DNA of 64,000 bases. It comes from Linnemannia schmuckeri (taxonomy: Eukaryota; Mortierellomycota; Mortierellomycetes; Mortierellales; Mortierellaceae). The stretch covers positions 1,798,001-1,862,000 of the forward strand of contig JANATG010000008.1 in NCBI GenBank assembly GCA_029449235.1, given 5' to 3'. How positions within the stretch are numbered: the first letter of the stretch is position 1; each line of letters starts with the position of its first letter. The notes below the pieces were generated by a model. It did not search any database and was not told the origin of the DNA. It saw only the letters and a program-made list of their open reading frames with translations. Below, one piece after another: positions 1 through 12,200 of the stretch. Both the position numbers and the translations under genes were made by a program.

Positions 1-1593
1 CTATTACAGCGGGAGCGCATTGACGGAGGCCATGCAGCAATACCCAGAGAGCGAACTCACAGTCAGCACACCCATTCAGGATGGAATCGTCAAGGATTGG
101 GCCGCGATGGAGGCACTCTGGTGAGTCAATGACTGATGCTTCTGCTAGACCTTCTTTATTACAATGGCGGAAATCGGCGTCAATGACAGAACAGAATGTG
201 GCGACTAAAGGAAATATATCTATTGGAATAGGCGCCATGTGCTGTTCAGGGAACTCGGGATTAAACGATCCAGGAACGCATCGCCTGTGTTGATGGTCGT
301 TCCCACAGACTGGACCAAGGAGGAGCACGAGCGGATTACACAGATCTTTTTCGAGAACTTTAATGTTCCTGGACTGTACCTTGCAGAGGAACCCTTGATG
401 ACCCTTTACGGCTGCGCGGCAGTGACTGGACTCGTCATTGACATTGGACACAACAGCACAGGTACTGACAGAGTCTTGATCAAGCAGTGACGGGATTGTA
501 TGTTTTTAGAAAGACACCTTTAAAGGATGGCGTAACTAACGATTCACCTCTGTATCCTTTCAGAAATCACACCTATCCTTGACACCCAGATCCAGCGCAA
601 CGCCATTCAGTCGATCCCATTAGCCGGCTCGGACGTTGATAAGCACTTTTTGGAACTTCTCAAGGGCGATGCTCAGCTTGTTCGTGAATACGGAGAGCCA
701 ATGGATTTGGAGTTTGCTCGCCATTTGAAGGAGTCAGGAGTTTGTCAGGTTCTGAACAAAGACGAGAAAGAGAACAAGACCAGAGCGCAGGCTGAATACA
801 ATGGAAAGAAGGTAATGAGCAACTCTCCGGAAATATACCTAATTCAGCAGACTTGTCCTTGATGGAGTAATGACTTTCCTAACGTCCAACTTTTTTGTAA
901 CCGCCGTATAGTTCACTGTCGGCTCAGTGAGATATAAGGCTGCAGAGGTTCTCTTCAACCCCGATCTTGTCGGAAAGCGTGTACAGACTTTAATCGAGGC
1001 GATCCATGCCGCACAGTACGCCTGCAAAGCCGAAAAGCGCCAGTCATTATGGGAGTCGATCATCGTTACAGGAGGAACATGCCAAATTAAGGGTATGGTT
1101 TTAAATGTCATTGAAACTGGATACAGAGTTTACTTGTGCGTCACCTAATGCTATGGAGATTAACAGACAACCTTCTACTTGTTACAATCTTTTTAGGTCT
1201 GCAATCCCGCATCGAGAGCGAGCTGTCAGAGTCGCTGGCAGTGTCTGAAAACTTTGGAGAGTTCCAAGTGCGTGATGTCAAGTTTCTGAAGGTTCCTGAC
1301 TACTTCCCTGCTTTGAAGGACTCGATTGTTCATGCTGGATTCCTTGGTTCCGAGATTGTTGCCAAGGTAAGCCCATGTTGCCTCGTCTCATTTTATGATC
1401 TTCATTGCCTATACTGAATCCGACGACGAAGCGAAATGATTGTGGGTCACATTATGCTAATCATTTCGTATATTGTCGTATATTTGTTTTGCTTATGTGA
1501 TGGTAGTTGATCTTCCCGGACCCCCGCAACTACATCAACAAGGTGGATTACAACGAGAGCGGACCCAGTGTTGTACACACGAAAACCTTCTAG
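1..1593 (+). CDS. Actin-related protein, 3' part (possibly Arp9-like)
   Basis: The C-terminal part of an actin-fold protein, cut by the left edge. Exons: <2-120, 232-461, 564-811, 912-1092, 1197-1366, 1507-1593 (TAG), all GT-AG. Actin-family signs are the phosphate-loop-like LVIDIGHNST (about 430-460), a GGTCQIKG segment around 1070, and an ending resembling actin's ESGPSIVH tail (ESGPSVVHTKTF). The text is far from conventional actin, so this is an Arp. The EEPLMTLYG and VIDIGH wording suggests the Arp9 class of SWI/SNF-RSC chromatin remodellers, but Arp4 or Arp10 cannot be excluded by eye. An AATAAA lies at 1648. It is convergent with the small HMG-like gene at 1795-2202. Actin family is sure; subfamily is tentative. 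Confidence 0.8.
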
Positions 1594-1647
1594 ATAAGGA
1601 CGCAAATGGAACCAAACGCGAGCTGGCTGCTTTTTTACAGGAGAAGG

Positions 1648-1653
1648 AATAAA
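1648..1653 (+). terminator. Poly(A) signal AATAAA for the Arp gene
   Basis: Canonical AATAAA 55 bases after the TAG stop of the actin-related gene, followed by an A-rich run. It sits in the short gap between two convergent genes. Confidence 0.5.
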
Positions 1654-1794
1654 AAAGACAAAAACGTATGAAGGAAGGCGATATTGGTTTCATGCTGAGA
1701 TGTATGGAAAACTATGTAAGGATGTTAGGATACTGCCAAAAACTGACGAAGGGAAGGAGGAAGCATGGGTCGGCACACCATTTCCGTGGGATGC

Positions 1795-2202
1795 CTACAA
1801 AGGCGTGCGGTTTGAGTTTTCGGCGGCGTACTTCCAAAGATAGGCGACTTGTCTGAATGCCTCCTATGAAAAGTATAAGAGGACAATTGTAGGCATCGAT
1901 TAGTCAAAAAAGGATCCTCAAAACGTGCTGCTGGGTGTTCCTGGAGTACAGTAGGATGTGGGTTGCTCAGCTTGTGCTCGACGTTGGGGTGGGCGGCCTT
2001 GTACTTGGGCAGTTCGTTCTTGATGTACAGATTGTAGGCGGTGGATTGTCTCTTTGAGTGAGACGCTAAATCGTGACATACGTGAATGGTTAGTGGGAGG
2101 AAAGCTTTGTGCCTTACTTTCGCTTGGCAAAAAATGAGAATGGGTTAAGAAAGTGGAGTTACCGTGTGCCTTTGACACGCTGATTCGCTGCGACTTTGCC
2201 AT
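1795..2202 (-). CDS. Small HMG-box/YABBY-like DNA-binding protein
   Basis: Hand-assembled gene of about 75 residues. Exon 1 is 2202-2163 (begins MAKSQRIS) and exon 2 starts at 2065. Their junction is clean (donor GTAACT, acceptor ATTTAG). Exon 2 encodes KRQSTAYNLYIKNELPKYKA, the first helix region of HMG/YABBY-type domains (S-A-Y-N-x-F/Y-I-K...). Exon 3 (1863-1795) encodes EAFRQVAYLWKYAAEN, the matching final helix. In the family, EAF normally follows H-K/R directly. Here the HK codon at 1971 is followed by CTGAGC rather than a GT donor. The nearest usable GT, at 1949, keeps frame but inserts seven residues (LSNPHPT). A TGACTAAT branch-like site precedes the acceptor CATAG. Probably a nuclear DNA-bending factor; it could be mis-spliced or decaying. 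Divergent from MCMBP, start to start 271 bp. Confidence 0.55.
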
Positions 2203-2473
2203 GGTTGAAATTGGTGAGTCGTGGAGAAGTGAAGTTGATGTGTCTTGCATGTTGTGTTATGTTGCGATGTGCTGCAGTTTGTTAAGCTGAGTTGGGAAGT
2301 GTGGGACAGAGGGAAGAGGCGAACAAGCTTTTTCTTTTAATGCCTTTTTTTGTACATGCAACGCCACCAAAATTTGTTTTTAAATGTAGGTCACAAAAAC
2401 ATGAAAACGACCCAAGAGGAGAAAACAGAAAGTCATTCCTTCTTTCTCTCACTAAATAATCAACCCTCCAAGT

Positions 2474-5400
2474 ATGAGTGTCATTGAGCGTCCATTGGAA
2501 ACCATTCAGGAACTCTTCCGTAAGGAGAAAACTAGAAAGCAAACACAACATTCATAAACAACTACAGCTGTTAAACACCATAACACTTCGAATTCATCAA
2601 GTTGAATCTCACGTCTCATCAAACTCCACTTGGCATCACACTTAGGCAAGAACTGGAAGGAGAAAGCCTTCACCGACAAGGATGACTTTGGCGTGACCAA
2701 GCATTTCCAGGAGTTGTTCGATACCAGTGAGAAGCTGTCCAAGGTATTGATAATTCTAAAGAGGAGTGATGCTTTTGGTCTCCTGAAGCTCTACCTCAGC
2801 ACACCCTTGACGTTGCCTGAAATATTTACGCTCTGCATTTGTTCGACTCAAATGTGACAATAGATCCCTGTGCTGGACGCCCAGTCAATCAACACCTTGC
2901 CCTTGAACTCTCTTGTTCGGTTCAAATGCATGGTTCAGGATACCGAGCTCTCACAGGAAGTCGCTTTGTTTGCATCGACTATTTCCAACAAGCCTAATGG
3001 CGAGGAGGTTCGTAGTATTGACAACAACAGCGTTCATTTGACGGACGCCTTTGTACCTCGAAGAATTCTTGTTCCCGGTCGCCTAACAATTTTAATTCAT
3101 TGTTTGTATACTAGGCTTTTGTTTGCCATAGATATTCAGATGGACCTCAGGAGGACCAGGTACGACAGCATGGTGTCTGGAGGAAATACAGGAGAAGTTA
3201 GGAACAAGATGCAGTTAAACAGTAAGAGACTTACGATGGTGTTCAATTTCATCCGCTTTGTTACTATAGATGTTGACTTCGCACCAGAATCAGGAATTAA
3301 TGGATCTTAGGAGCAGCTACTACTGCGTTTCTGTCCCTGGACAGTCGCAGTGGGTCAAGGATGCCGACAAGCCCGCTGACTTGGATGCTGCACTCGATGG
3401 TATGTCTCAGTGCAGTACTCACTATGGTCACAATGAGAGATTGAGCCTAGGGGTCTCCAAGCCCTATCTACTCACTATATTTTACGTTGCTGAACATAGG
3501 TTTGAGGCTCCAAGAGGCAAAGGCATCAGAGGTTATTGCGGAGCGATTCCCATTCCCTGCAGTCAGCCACTTTGCCGTCGTTGTCAAGACTCATTCGTCA
3601 GATGTTAGCATTGGAGTGACAGATATGGTCGAGGTCATTGGAGTCTTAGGTGCCAGCGACAAAGTGTAAGCTTCAAGCTCTAGTGTTCGCGGTCGATATG
3701 ACGATGCTTCAAGGCAAGCATTTTGACCAAGTTGTTCTTTCGCTCGTAAATGAACGTTATAGGTCGTCAGGAGACTCTTTTGACTTCCAGGGAGAGTCGG
3801 CTGCAGGACCTCGTATCCCTACTGTCCACGCTATTCTGATGAATAAGGTGGATGACCACGGACACCCCGAGCTGGCAGTGAATGGTCGCCCCACTAAGAG
3901 TGATCTTGAGAAGATTGTCAAGGAAGCCAAGACCATCCGTGAGGAGTTGATCCAGTACATTGCTCAAGCTGTCCGCGGAGACAAGTTTGCAGCAGAGCTT
4001 GTTCTCCTTCATCTCTTGGCCAGAGTGTAAGTATCTCGGCACGTGTACAGCAGCTTGGAAGTATGAACGATTTGCTACCCTTACCATTGAGACTCAACTC
4101 TGACTGTAATGCCATCTATAGCTACTCGCGTCCAAGTGGAGCTGTTCTTGGCAAGTTCAGTTTGAACCTTAAGGACTCTACAGCCAATTCTCCAGTCGCC
4201 CAGAGCCTTGAGAAGGTGTTCAAGAGTGTGTTGCCCAAGGTTCACGCTATTCCCATGACTCTTGCGAACTTGAACAAAAACTACTTTTACCCTCGCGGTG
4301 AGGAGCAGCTGTGCTCGGGAATGCTCCAAGTCACCCGTGGCACCCTTTTGCTCTTGGATGAGACCGCTATGGAGGAGGGTACTTTGATTGACCAAGGTAA
4401 TGCTTTTGTATACTATTGTTGCCCCTTTCAAATGTGACAATTTTTTTATATCAAGAGCTTACTTTTGTCGGTTTTTTGTTTTGTCGCTGCGCATTGAATA
4501 GGTGTCAAGAATTTGAAGGCGGTGTCGGATGTCAGTCTGTACCAGACCCTTAATTACGTGTTCCCATACAATAACCTTGAGTTCCAGACCGACATTTCCT
4601 TGTTGATTATCTCCTTTGGAAGTTCATTGGTCCCTGTAAGTCCTTGTTAGTCCCTGTTGTTTATGTCTGTTTTTTTTCGAGCTTAAAATTTTGGCGGGAA
4701 GAAGGGGATGAACAGCTGGGTCTCCAGTGCATTAAAAAATCGTTTCATTTCGTATTTCTTACCGCTCGTTGTGTGTTAGGTTGACTGCGGGATTACTTTG
4801 ACGCCTGAGCCATCCACGCCTGAGCAGCAGTCAGAGCCAACAGAGGAGAAGCTCCAGTCCTTCCGCAGATACATTAGCGCTTTGCGCCTCGCCGAATACA
4901 AGTTTTCAGAGGACATGGCCAAGGTAATTAGCAGACGGGAATATCTTCCGAAATCTGGGAGGACGGGAGGTCGATTGCATGAATCGACCATCTCGCCTTT
5001 GCCCTCTCTTCATTCTTTCCTTCTTCGCTGTGTCTTAAACAAAAGATACTTTTGTTGTTTTGTTGTTGTTGGCTGTTAGCTGTTGTTTGTCATAGAGGTC
5101 TTGCCGCCATTTTTTTTTCTTTGCCCGTTTTTTTACCGCCGCGATCAGCAACCAAACTTAATTTTGGCTCTCACTCTTTTTTTTTTTCCCGCGCATTTAC
5201 CTTCCCTTTGGCAAATCTATTAGGAAATCGAGACAGAGTTTATGGAGCAGCGCAAGGCCGCCTCAGCTGCTGGATCAACCCTGATTACCCCCAACGACCT
5301 CGCGTTCAATATCTCTCTTGCAAGGTAAGCAAAAGCTATAACAGACGTACTTCAATGCAGAAACACAATTGCTCCTCCTTGCTACTTCCCTGTCCTGTGA

Positions 5401-5729
5401 ATGATCCCTTTATGCCCCCCTTTTTTGGCTCCCCGTCTTTACTACTTTTTACTTGAACACTCCTCGGAAGTGGAAGGAACAAAAGACGACGACAGGGGCC
5501 AGGAACAGAAAACTCTTTTGGACCAGAAGTGAATTCGTAAACATCTCCCTTTTTTTCCTTGCTTTACTTTTCGTTCCTGACAAAACCGATGTGATTTTTT
5601 TTTTCTTCTGTATCGTATAGACTCGTGGCATTGAGTAGGGGCGAGCTGACTCTGAATAGAGAATGCTGGGACCATGCTGTGTCATTATCAAAACAAATCA
5701 AAGTGCGCTCTAGCGCCACCACTCAGTAA
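2474..5729 (+). CDS. MCMBP: MCM complex-binding protein (MCMBP/ETG1)
   Basis: Orthologue of MCMBP, which binds and unloads the MCM2-7 helicase and helps sister-chromatid cohesion. Exons I can place: 2474-2519, 2646-2743, 2864-3007, 3151-3196 (tentative), about 3270-3399, 3500-3665, 3763-4026, 4122-4396, 4502-4635, 4780-4923, 5224-5324, 5621-5729 (TAA). Family landmarks: NWKEKAF near the N-terminus, SLVRFKCMVQD, YYCVSVPGQSQW, ELIQYIAQAVRGDKFAAELV, a LLLDE segment near 4350, and the C-terminal ALSRGELTLNRECW. From 3500 onward every junction stays in frame. Between 3151 and 3310 no simple splice set keeps both the conserved HGVWRKYR/VDFAPES block and the downstream ELMDLRSS block in one frame (see findings). 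Identity is secure; that junction is not. Confidence 0.88.
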
Positions 5730-6162
5730 GCAAACATAGCCTTTTCGCGACAAAAACAACAAAAATCATAATACACGAATGGATCTGTCTCTCTTTACTT
5801 TCGATCTCTTTTCTGTCAGTCTCTTTGATGATGTGGCAGTGATATTCGTCTTTCTTCTCGGCTTGCAACACCTTATTTCTCTCGCCTTTCACGTTTGCTT
5901 GTGTGTTTATGTATGAGGATGAAGGTATGGTCCTTTTGCTACAAAGTGTCATTTGCAGATCGCCCTCAACACATCACCGTCAAAAGTGCACTTGATTGGA
6001 TTTTAAAACAAGGACCAGCTCGAACTTGTTATACCCTTGCACTCCTACCACTTTGACTTTTTTGTCTCCTTTTACAAATCTTTTACTGCTGCTTTTATGT
6101 CATCCAACCATTGTCGCATTCTTTGCAATCAACCTTAGTCCCTTGTTTCCCTTCCCCCCCCT

Positions 6163-6164
<2 letters not shown>

Positions 6165-6197
<33 letters not shown>

Positions 6198-6198
6198 G
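6165..6198. repeat. CT then ATCT microsatellite
   Basis: A (CT)n run passing into about four ATCT units, inside the spacer after MCMBP. It is followed by short T runs. No coding role is visible. Confidence 0.8.
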
Positions 6199-6363
6199 GA
6201 CTCAACGGCTATTTTTTTTTTTTTGGTGAAAAAAAGAGTTGATCCACAATCCACAGTCATGACCAGATGACTCGATTTCTTTGTTGCTCATGAACCATTG
6301 GTCCATGAGTTTGTTGCGCGCTTGTGATAGCAAGAGAGCGTATGTGTAAGTGTGGTATGTGCC

Positions 6364-6387
6364 TTTTTTTTTTTTTTTTTTTTTTTT
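6364..6387. repeat. Homopolymer of 24 T
   Basis: An uninterrupted run of 24 T in the spacer. Similar runs of 21-25 bases occur at 17887 (T), 29958 (T), 60673 (A) and 60899 (A). Exact lengths may be sequencing-limited. Confidence 0.85.
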
Positions 6388-8697
6388 ATCAATATCGATA
6401 TTGCGTTGCATGAAAAGCTCTTCTCCCTCTTGTCACTCACTCTAAAATACACACGCGCACACAAACACATCTACATATACAAAACACAAACAACAATGAG
6501 GAAGCGGTGGTGCATGCCTGCGAAAATTTTCCGGTGGTGGTTGGGGAAACAGTGAGGACGAAGAAAGGGGCAGCTGCAGCAGCAATATACAAAAAAATCA
6601 GGTCATGCTACAAGTTGTCTACAATTAGCTTGCAGGCTTGCAGGCTTGCATGCGAACTTTTTTTTTCTTCGCCAGTCTGCATTTGTGCCTGCCTTTGTGC
6701 CTTCCTTGCAATTTGAAATATGACTCGCGTATGCCTGTTATCGATCTTTTGGCGAGGGTTCCAAGGAAGAAAGAAGTGACATAAAGGGAGAGGATAGAAA
6801 CTAGTAAGGAGTAAGTGGCATGTTCATGCGGGCATGGATGTAAATTGTTGACCCTTTTTCCGTCAGCTTCTGTCTTCTGCGTAATTATCCCTTTTCTCCT
6901 CCCCGGTTTTTTTTCTACACGCTCCTTCAAAGTAAGCCCCTATCCTTCGTTGGCACCAAAAAAAAACAGGCTAACAGTAAGTAAATGTAAAAAATACAAG
7001 CGAAGGTACATGATATACATATAAAAAACAACCCGATTCAGTGTGTGGGTGTTGTGCACGGCGCCTTTTTCAGCTTCTGCGCTATTTGCTTTTGTTGTGT
7101 TTTCGCGATGCATGCATTGACGAATATGATGGGGTAAGGAGGACAGGGACAGTGTCAAGCGTTTTTTTTCTTTTTTTGTACAATCTTTTGTTAACAGACC
7201 ATGGAACCATTGCCAAAGAAAAAAAATTCCAGATGTGTATACTTATGTATTCAGTATGCGTCTGTTTATTTATTTCTGTCCATTCAAAAAAGAATAAAAA
7301 TGCCCCAACTCAAAAACCCCACGAACTCTTTGTTGGCTAACTCTTTGTTTGCAGTTATTTTATCAATTCGATTGAATAACCGTTTGTCTTCTTCTGGTAT
7401 TTGTTCCTCTCTATTGTTATTGTCATTAGTCTTGTCAACAACATCAACAACGGCAAAAACCCACAAAAGATACATTTGGAGACACAGAAAAAAAGGAAGG
7501 TAGGAAAAAAAACGAGGTCGAAGCGTACTCTTTTTTCTTACGTGTACACTTTGTATGTTCGTTCTCCCTGCATGGCTGTCTTCCTTCCTTCCTTGGTCTT
7601 AGGCATTGTCCTCATCGCTCTATCGTCCCTTTTTTATTGTTGTTGTTCAGGAACAAAAAGACGTAAAAGTACGCAAAAGATGAGTAAATAGGGCGAGGAG
7701 TGAGAGAGGCCGACAAAAAAAAAAGACAATCGCATGACAGTAGCAGGAGTTGTCTTTATTGTTTTTCTTGCTGTTGTTATTGTTAACAATAATGAATGTA
7801 GATGCCAGTCAAGTCAGTCGCCGGTGGTCGCACTTTTTTATTTTATTTGTTCCCCTTTTTGGGCCGACAAACAGCCGTGAACCATACATCCCTTCCTCTT
7901 CCTCTTCCTCCCTCTTTTCGATCTGCAGTGTGAATGTCCTACCTGCAGCTCACTCTCTTATTACTTTTCTGTCCCTTCTCCGTGCCCTCTTCCGCCTATC
8001 TGTCATCACCCTTCCTCCTCGTCCACTTCCTCTGGTCTGCCCCTGTAGTGTCCAATGAGAGAAGGCTCACTAACCGGGCTGACGGAAGGGAGGAAGCAAG
8101 TGGATGAAAATGCGTGCTTGTCGAAGTTCAAGAGAGTCTAATGGAGTGAAGATGAGGAGGTAGACTGGAATTGTATCAAACACACCAACAAAAATGATGA
8201 CAGCGAGGACAAGGACATGACAGGGGTGTGCTATGCCACTGCCCTGCTGCAGAGTGTGTTGAGTGTTTATGATATGTGAGCATGTTTACTAAAGGCGAAA
8301 TATTTCGCTTTGGCGCCCATTTCTACAACAAGCAGTCCACACATAAAGAAACTCTAAAGTCGCTTTTTTTTCTTATTCTTTTTATTCTCCGTCGGGGTTT
8401 CTAGTAGGGCAAGGCTATCAGTGTCACTCAATGAGGGCGACTTCTTGGAAACATATTGACGATGATGATGGTGATGGGTATGGGTTATGGATGAAGAATT
8501 ATATATGCTTTCGCTACTCTATACAATCTCTTTGCTGCTAAGGGTCGCACCTTGTGTTGCGTTGTTGTCAAGGGTGTGCCTGTTTGTTTGCTTGCTGTTG
8601 TTTGTTGTATTTATTGTCGCTTGTCATCTCCATCCCTGTTCAAAGCGTTCATACTCTCTCTTGTTTGACCTCTTCCTTTTTAATTGTTTATTGACCC

Positions 8698-8830
8698 ACT
8701 TTTTTTCTCTCTCCCTCTCTCTCTTTCTTTCACTCCTTTTCTCCCCCTTTCTCTTTTCTTTTCTTCTCTCTTTTCTATTCTCTTTTCTATTCTCTTTTCC
8801 TTTTCCATTTCCTTTTTCCCTTTCTTCCTT
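8698..8830 (+). repeat. Polypyrimidine (CT) tract upstream of the ankyrin/CHS-like gene
   Basis: About 130 bases that are almost purely C and T, with repeated TTTTCT-type units, ending about 380 bases before the start codon at 9212. CT-rich leaders are common before fungal start codons, so this may mark a promoter or transcribed leader. The spurious 161-residue ORF across it is only Ser/Leu/Phe low complexity. Confidence 0.6.
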
Positions 8831-9211
8831 TTTCGTCCCATTTCTGTTTCGCATTGAAGACTTCTGCTGCTGTTTTTCTTCCTCCTTTTTTCTGCTTCCT
8901 GCCCTGAGCTCCACATGCACGCTCGTCTCTTTGTATTCACACTCCCTCAGACAACCATCCTCCCTCCACTGACATAAACTTCTCTTTCTTTCTCGTCAGC
9001 GCACACATTCACATTCAACGACCTTTCCGCCTCTACATTCTCTCTCTTTCACTCTTTTCTATCTTTACTCCCTCCAACTCGAAATCGACAGCATAGCCGA
9101 GTACTCCACATCTCTCCACATCCACTAACCAATCAACGCGACAACAACGCCAACAACCCAAACTCATACATAAAAAATTCTGCTCAACTCGCACAAACGG
9201 CTGTCGTTGCG

Positions 9212-12200
9212 ATGGAGACGGGCGGTTTCCATGGACAGGGCTTCTCTGCTGGGTCTGATCCGGACGACTCTTCTTACCACGAAACCTCATCGACCACCAC
9301 CAACAGCACCATCATCCCAACCTCCTCAACTCGGCGCTACTCGGTTGCGGGTGTGATCCGCTCCTTGTTCCACGCTGTTCTCGTCCAGGACACCGAGCAC
9401 CTCGACCATGTCCTCACCAGCCTCTCATTAGACCCCAACAGGATCCGCGATAAGGAACACAAAACAATGCTGATGGTAGCTGCAACCGACAATAAACATC
9501 GTGTTCTGCGATACCTTCTGGCGCTACCCTCGATCGATGTCGACCTCCAAGGTATTTATAACACACACTCGTCTCCACACTAATAACTCAACTAGACCTG
9601 AACGTAGCCTTGGACTTGGACTTGGCTGTTACCCCAGAACAGACGGACAGACAAAACAAGAAAGAGATACACTTCGCCCATAAATGGAACCATTGTCGAA
9701 ACTAGAAACGACAACCTAAGCATTTGTTTACATCCATGCACCAAATGACTCGACTTTTGTCCCCTAATAGCACTACCTCCCCCCCCCCCCTTCTCCTTTT
9801 TTCACCCTCTCGCCCTTTTTCTTCTCCCTTCGCTGACGACGATTAATGACACCTTTTGTTTTCAAACTACTTACGGTTGGCACATGCGCAGATGACGAAG
9901 GCGAGACAGCTCTCTATCAGGCCGCTGCGGCTGGTTCGACCGAGTGTGTGCAACTTCTCCTATTGGCAGGTTCGTCGGCAAGCCTAGGCAACGAGGTAAG
10001 GAAGGTCAGCCCATATTAGGGCTAGAGGTCAATCGAGCATGCGGAAATGAAATACACGTTTTTTCTTCTTATGGCCCCTTTCGACTCTCTCTCCCCCTCC
10101 CTCTTCTCCCCTTCTCCTATTGACATTCATGCATTTCATCTATCCGATGCCTCTGGCTCCCTTTCCTCCCTTTCCAAGAAAATAACGACGCACCGAGGGG
10201 GTCCATTTCACTGTTCCCATGGTCTGGTCACTGACTTTAGTCCGTTTTTTTATTCCCTCACGTCTTTCCCCCGTTGCCTCTGCCTCCCTTCCGCACGTTC
10301 CTGCCCCTGCTTCTTTCCTTCTCCCTCATCCCGGTCCCTTTCCCCTTGCACACATTCTCTCTTCTAATCACTTTTTTCCTCCCTCTCGCTCTCTTTCCTT
10401 CTCGCGCGCTTTCCTCCCTTCTCCTGCTCGCCCTCCCTCTTTCCCCCTTTCCCTTCGGTGTTATTCTGCATGAATATCTAATTAGGAAGCGATCACTCCT
10501 CTGATCATTGCTTCCTACAATGGGTTCTTGACGATATGTCGATTGCTCATTTCCATCGGAGGTGCCAACGTCAACCAACAAGACAACACGCAAAAATCAG
10601 CACTCCTCCTCGCCTCCTACGCTGGTCACGTCGATGTCATGGCCCTCTTGATTGAACAAGGCGCCTCATTAAACATTCTGGATCAATATGGCTGGTCTTC
10701 CTTAATGCTTGCAGCCTATGCAGGCAAACTGGACGCATGCAAGCTGCTGCTTGCCCAGGGAGCCGATCCTCACATCAAGACAGCCAACGGGAAGAACGCA
10801 CGTAGTCTCTCGTGGGATGCTGGTCACAAGTCAATTGCTGTCTACATTACAAGGCATCTCTCACGGGAGGGCAGCAGTGGCGGAGGAGGCACGAGCTCTA
10901 TTATGTCAACCACCTCTGGACCAGGGTCGAGTATGAGCACAAGGACGTTAATTCAACAGATGTTGCCACCAGCACCTCGATCACCGTCTCGAAGGACACA
11001 CTCACCAGCGCCCTCATTACCATCCGTACCAGAGGAAGCCCAGGAAGAGGATCACTACAGGCCACGACGTTCATTCTCGGGATACAACAGTACCATCTCT
11101 CGACACTCTGGACTCTCTTCGCGATTGAGCGCCCCACCTAAGGCTCGTCGTCACCAGTCTCTTCCAGCTGCGCCGCTCCCACCTCAGCCAAACGACACAG
11201 CTCCTTCGCTACCTCCTCTCCCTACAATTGGACAAGATCTTTCTGCCATTTTCACTGCATCCAAGGACGACTCGCCTGGTTCTATACTTGAGGCCAGCCC
11301 AATTGAAGAGGTAGCAGTACCATCCAACATCCGGGACCAGGACGACAACGTCGAGAAGCCAACACATACATCGCCGACAGTCAATGAGCCCACTACCTCA
11401 GAGAAATCTCGGCCACGGATACCATGGCGGTCATCAACGCCAGCGCGGATCTACAGCGTACATCGACGGGGCCTCATTCCTCGATATGGCACCAAGCACG
11501 TCCACTACTGTACGGAGAGCAGCCTCGAAAACACCGATCCCATTATTAACCGATCTGGCTCCAACTATCACCGGCGACGTGTGCGACTTCAGAGGAGATC
11601 CAGCAACAGTCTTGCAGAACGAGCCAAGGAGAAAGGCATGGAGAGCGACATCAATCGACGGATACGAGAGCATATGCAGCTGATTGAGCGCAACCGCAAC
11701 CACATTTGGGTTATCCTATCCAACCTCTGGACGTCCTGTTGTCCGGCAAAGGTGTTACCAAAGTCTTGGAGCGTGGATAAGCAGCAGGATTGGCGCGAGA
11801 AGGTCACCCTGTGCTCTCTGATAACTGGTCTCACAATCCTCTTTGGATTCCTCGCGTTTGGTCTAGCCCTTTTGTCGTGCAGATCACACTCGATGGAAGT
11901 CCTCTCGATATCGGAGTTTGCGGCGCGGTACGGAAACAGGTCTGAGAACCCCGGACGTTTGGCAACAATACGAGGCGCTGTCTATGATGTTGGCTCATTC
12001 TTTGCAGAGGGGTCCCACCCTTCGGCAGCATCAGGAGACGCAACATCTGCAGCAATCAACTCGTATTTATCTGCACACTATGGAGATGACATGTCAGCAC
12101 TGTTCCCACCTCCGGATCTTGCTGATACATGTCGCCTTTTTGGAGCAACAACCAACTTTGGAAACTGTTCAGTCAACAGTACGGCGGTCAACCATTGCCA

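Larger units (their letters stand above)
5730..9211. other. 3.5-kb spacer, no supported gene
   Basis: The longest gene-free stretch here. All ORFs are short, low in complexity and without family similarity. It holds a CT/ATCT microsatellite (about 6165-6198), a run of 24 T (6364-6387) and a long pyrimidine tract (about 8698-8830). The right end is CT- and CA-rich and presumably carries the promoter and leader of the ankyrin/chitin-synthase-like gene that starts at 9212. I see no tRNA or rRNA. Unrecognised non-coding RNA cannot be excluded. Confidence 0.6.

Noticed and set aside
8487..8972. 161-residue plus-strand ORF rich in Leu, Phe and Ser, looking like a membrane protein
   Set aside because: It is produced by the polypyrimidine tract. 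Composition is low-complexity, with no family match and no splice context.
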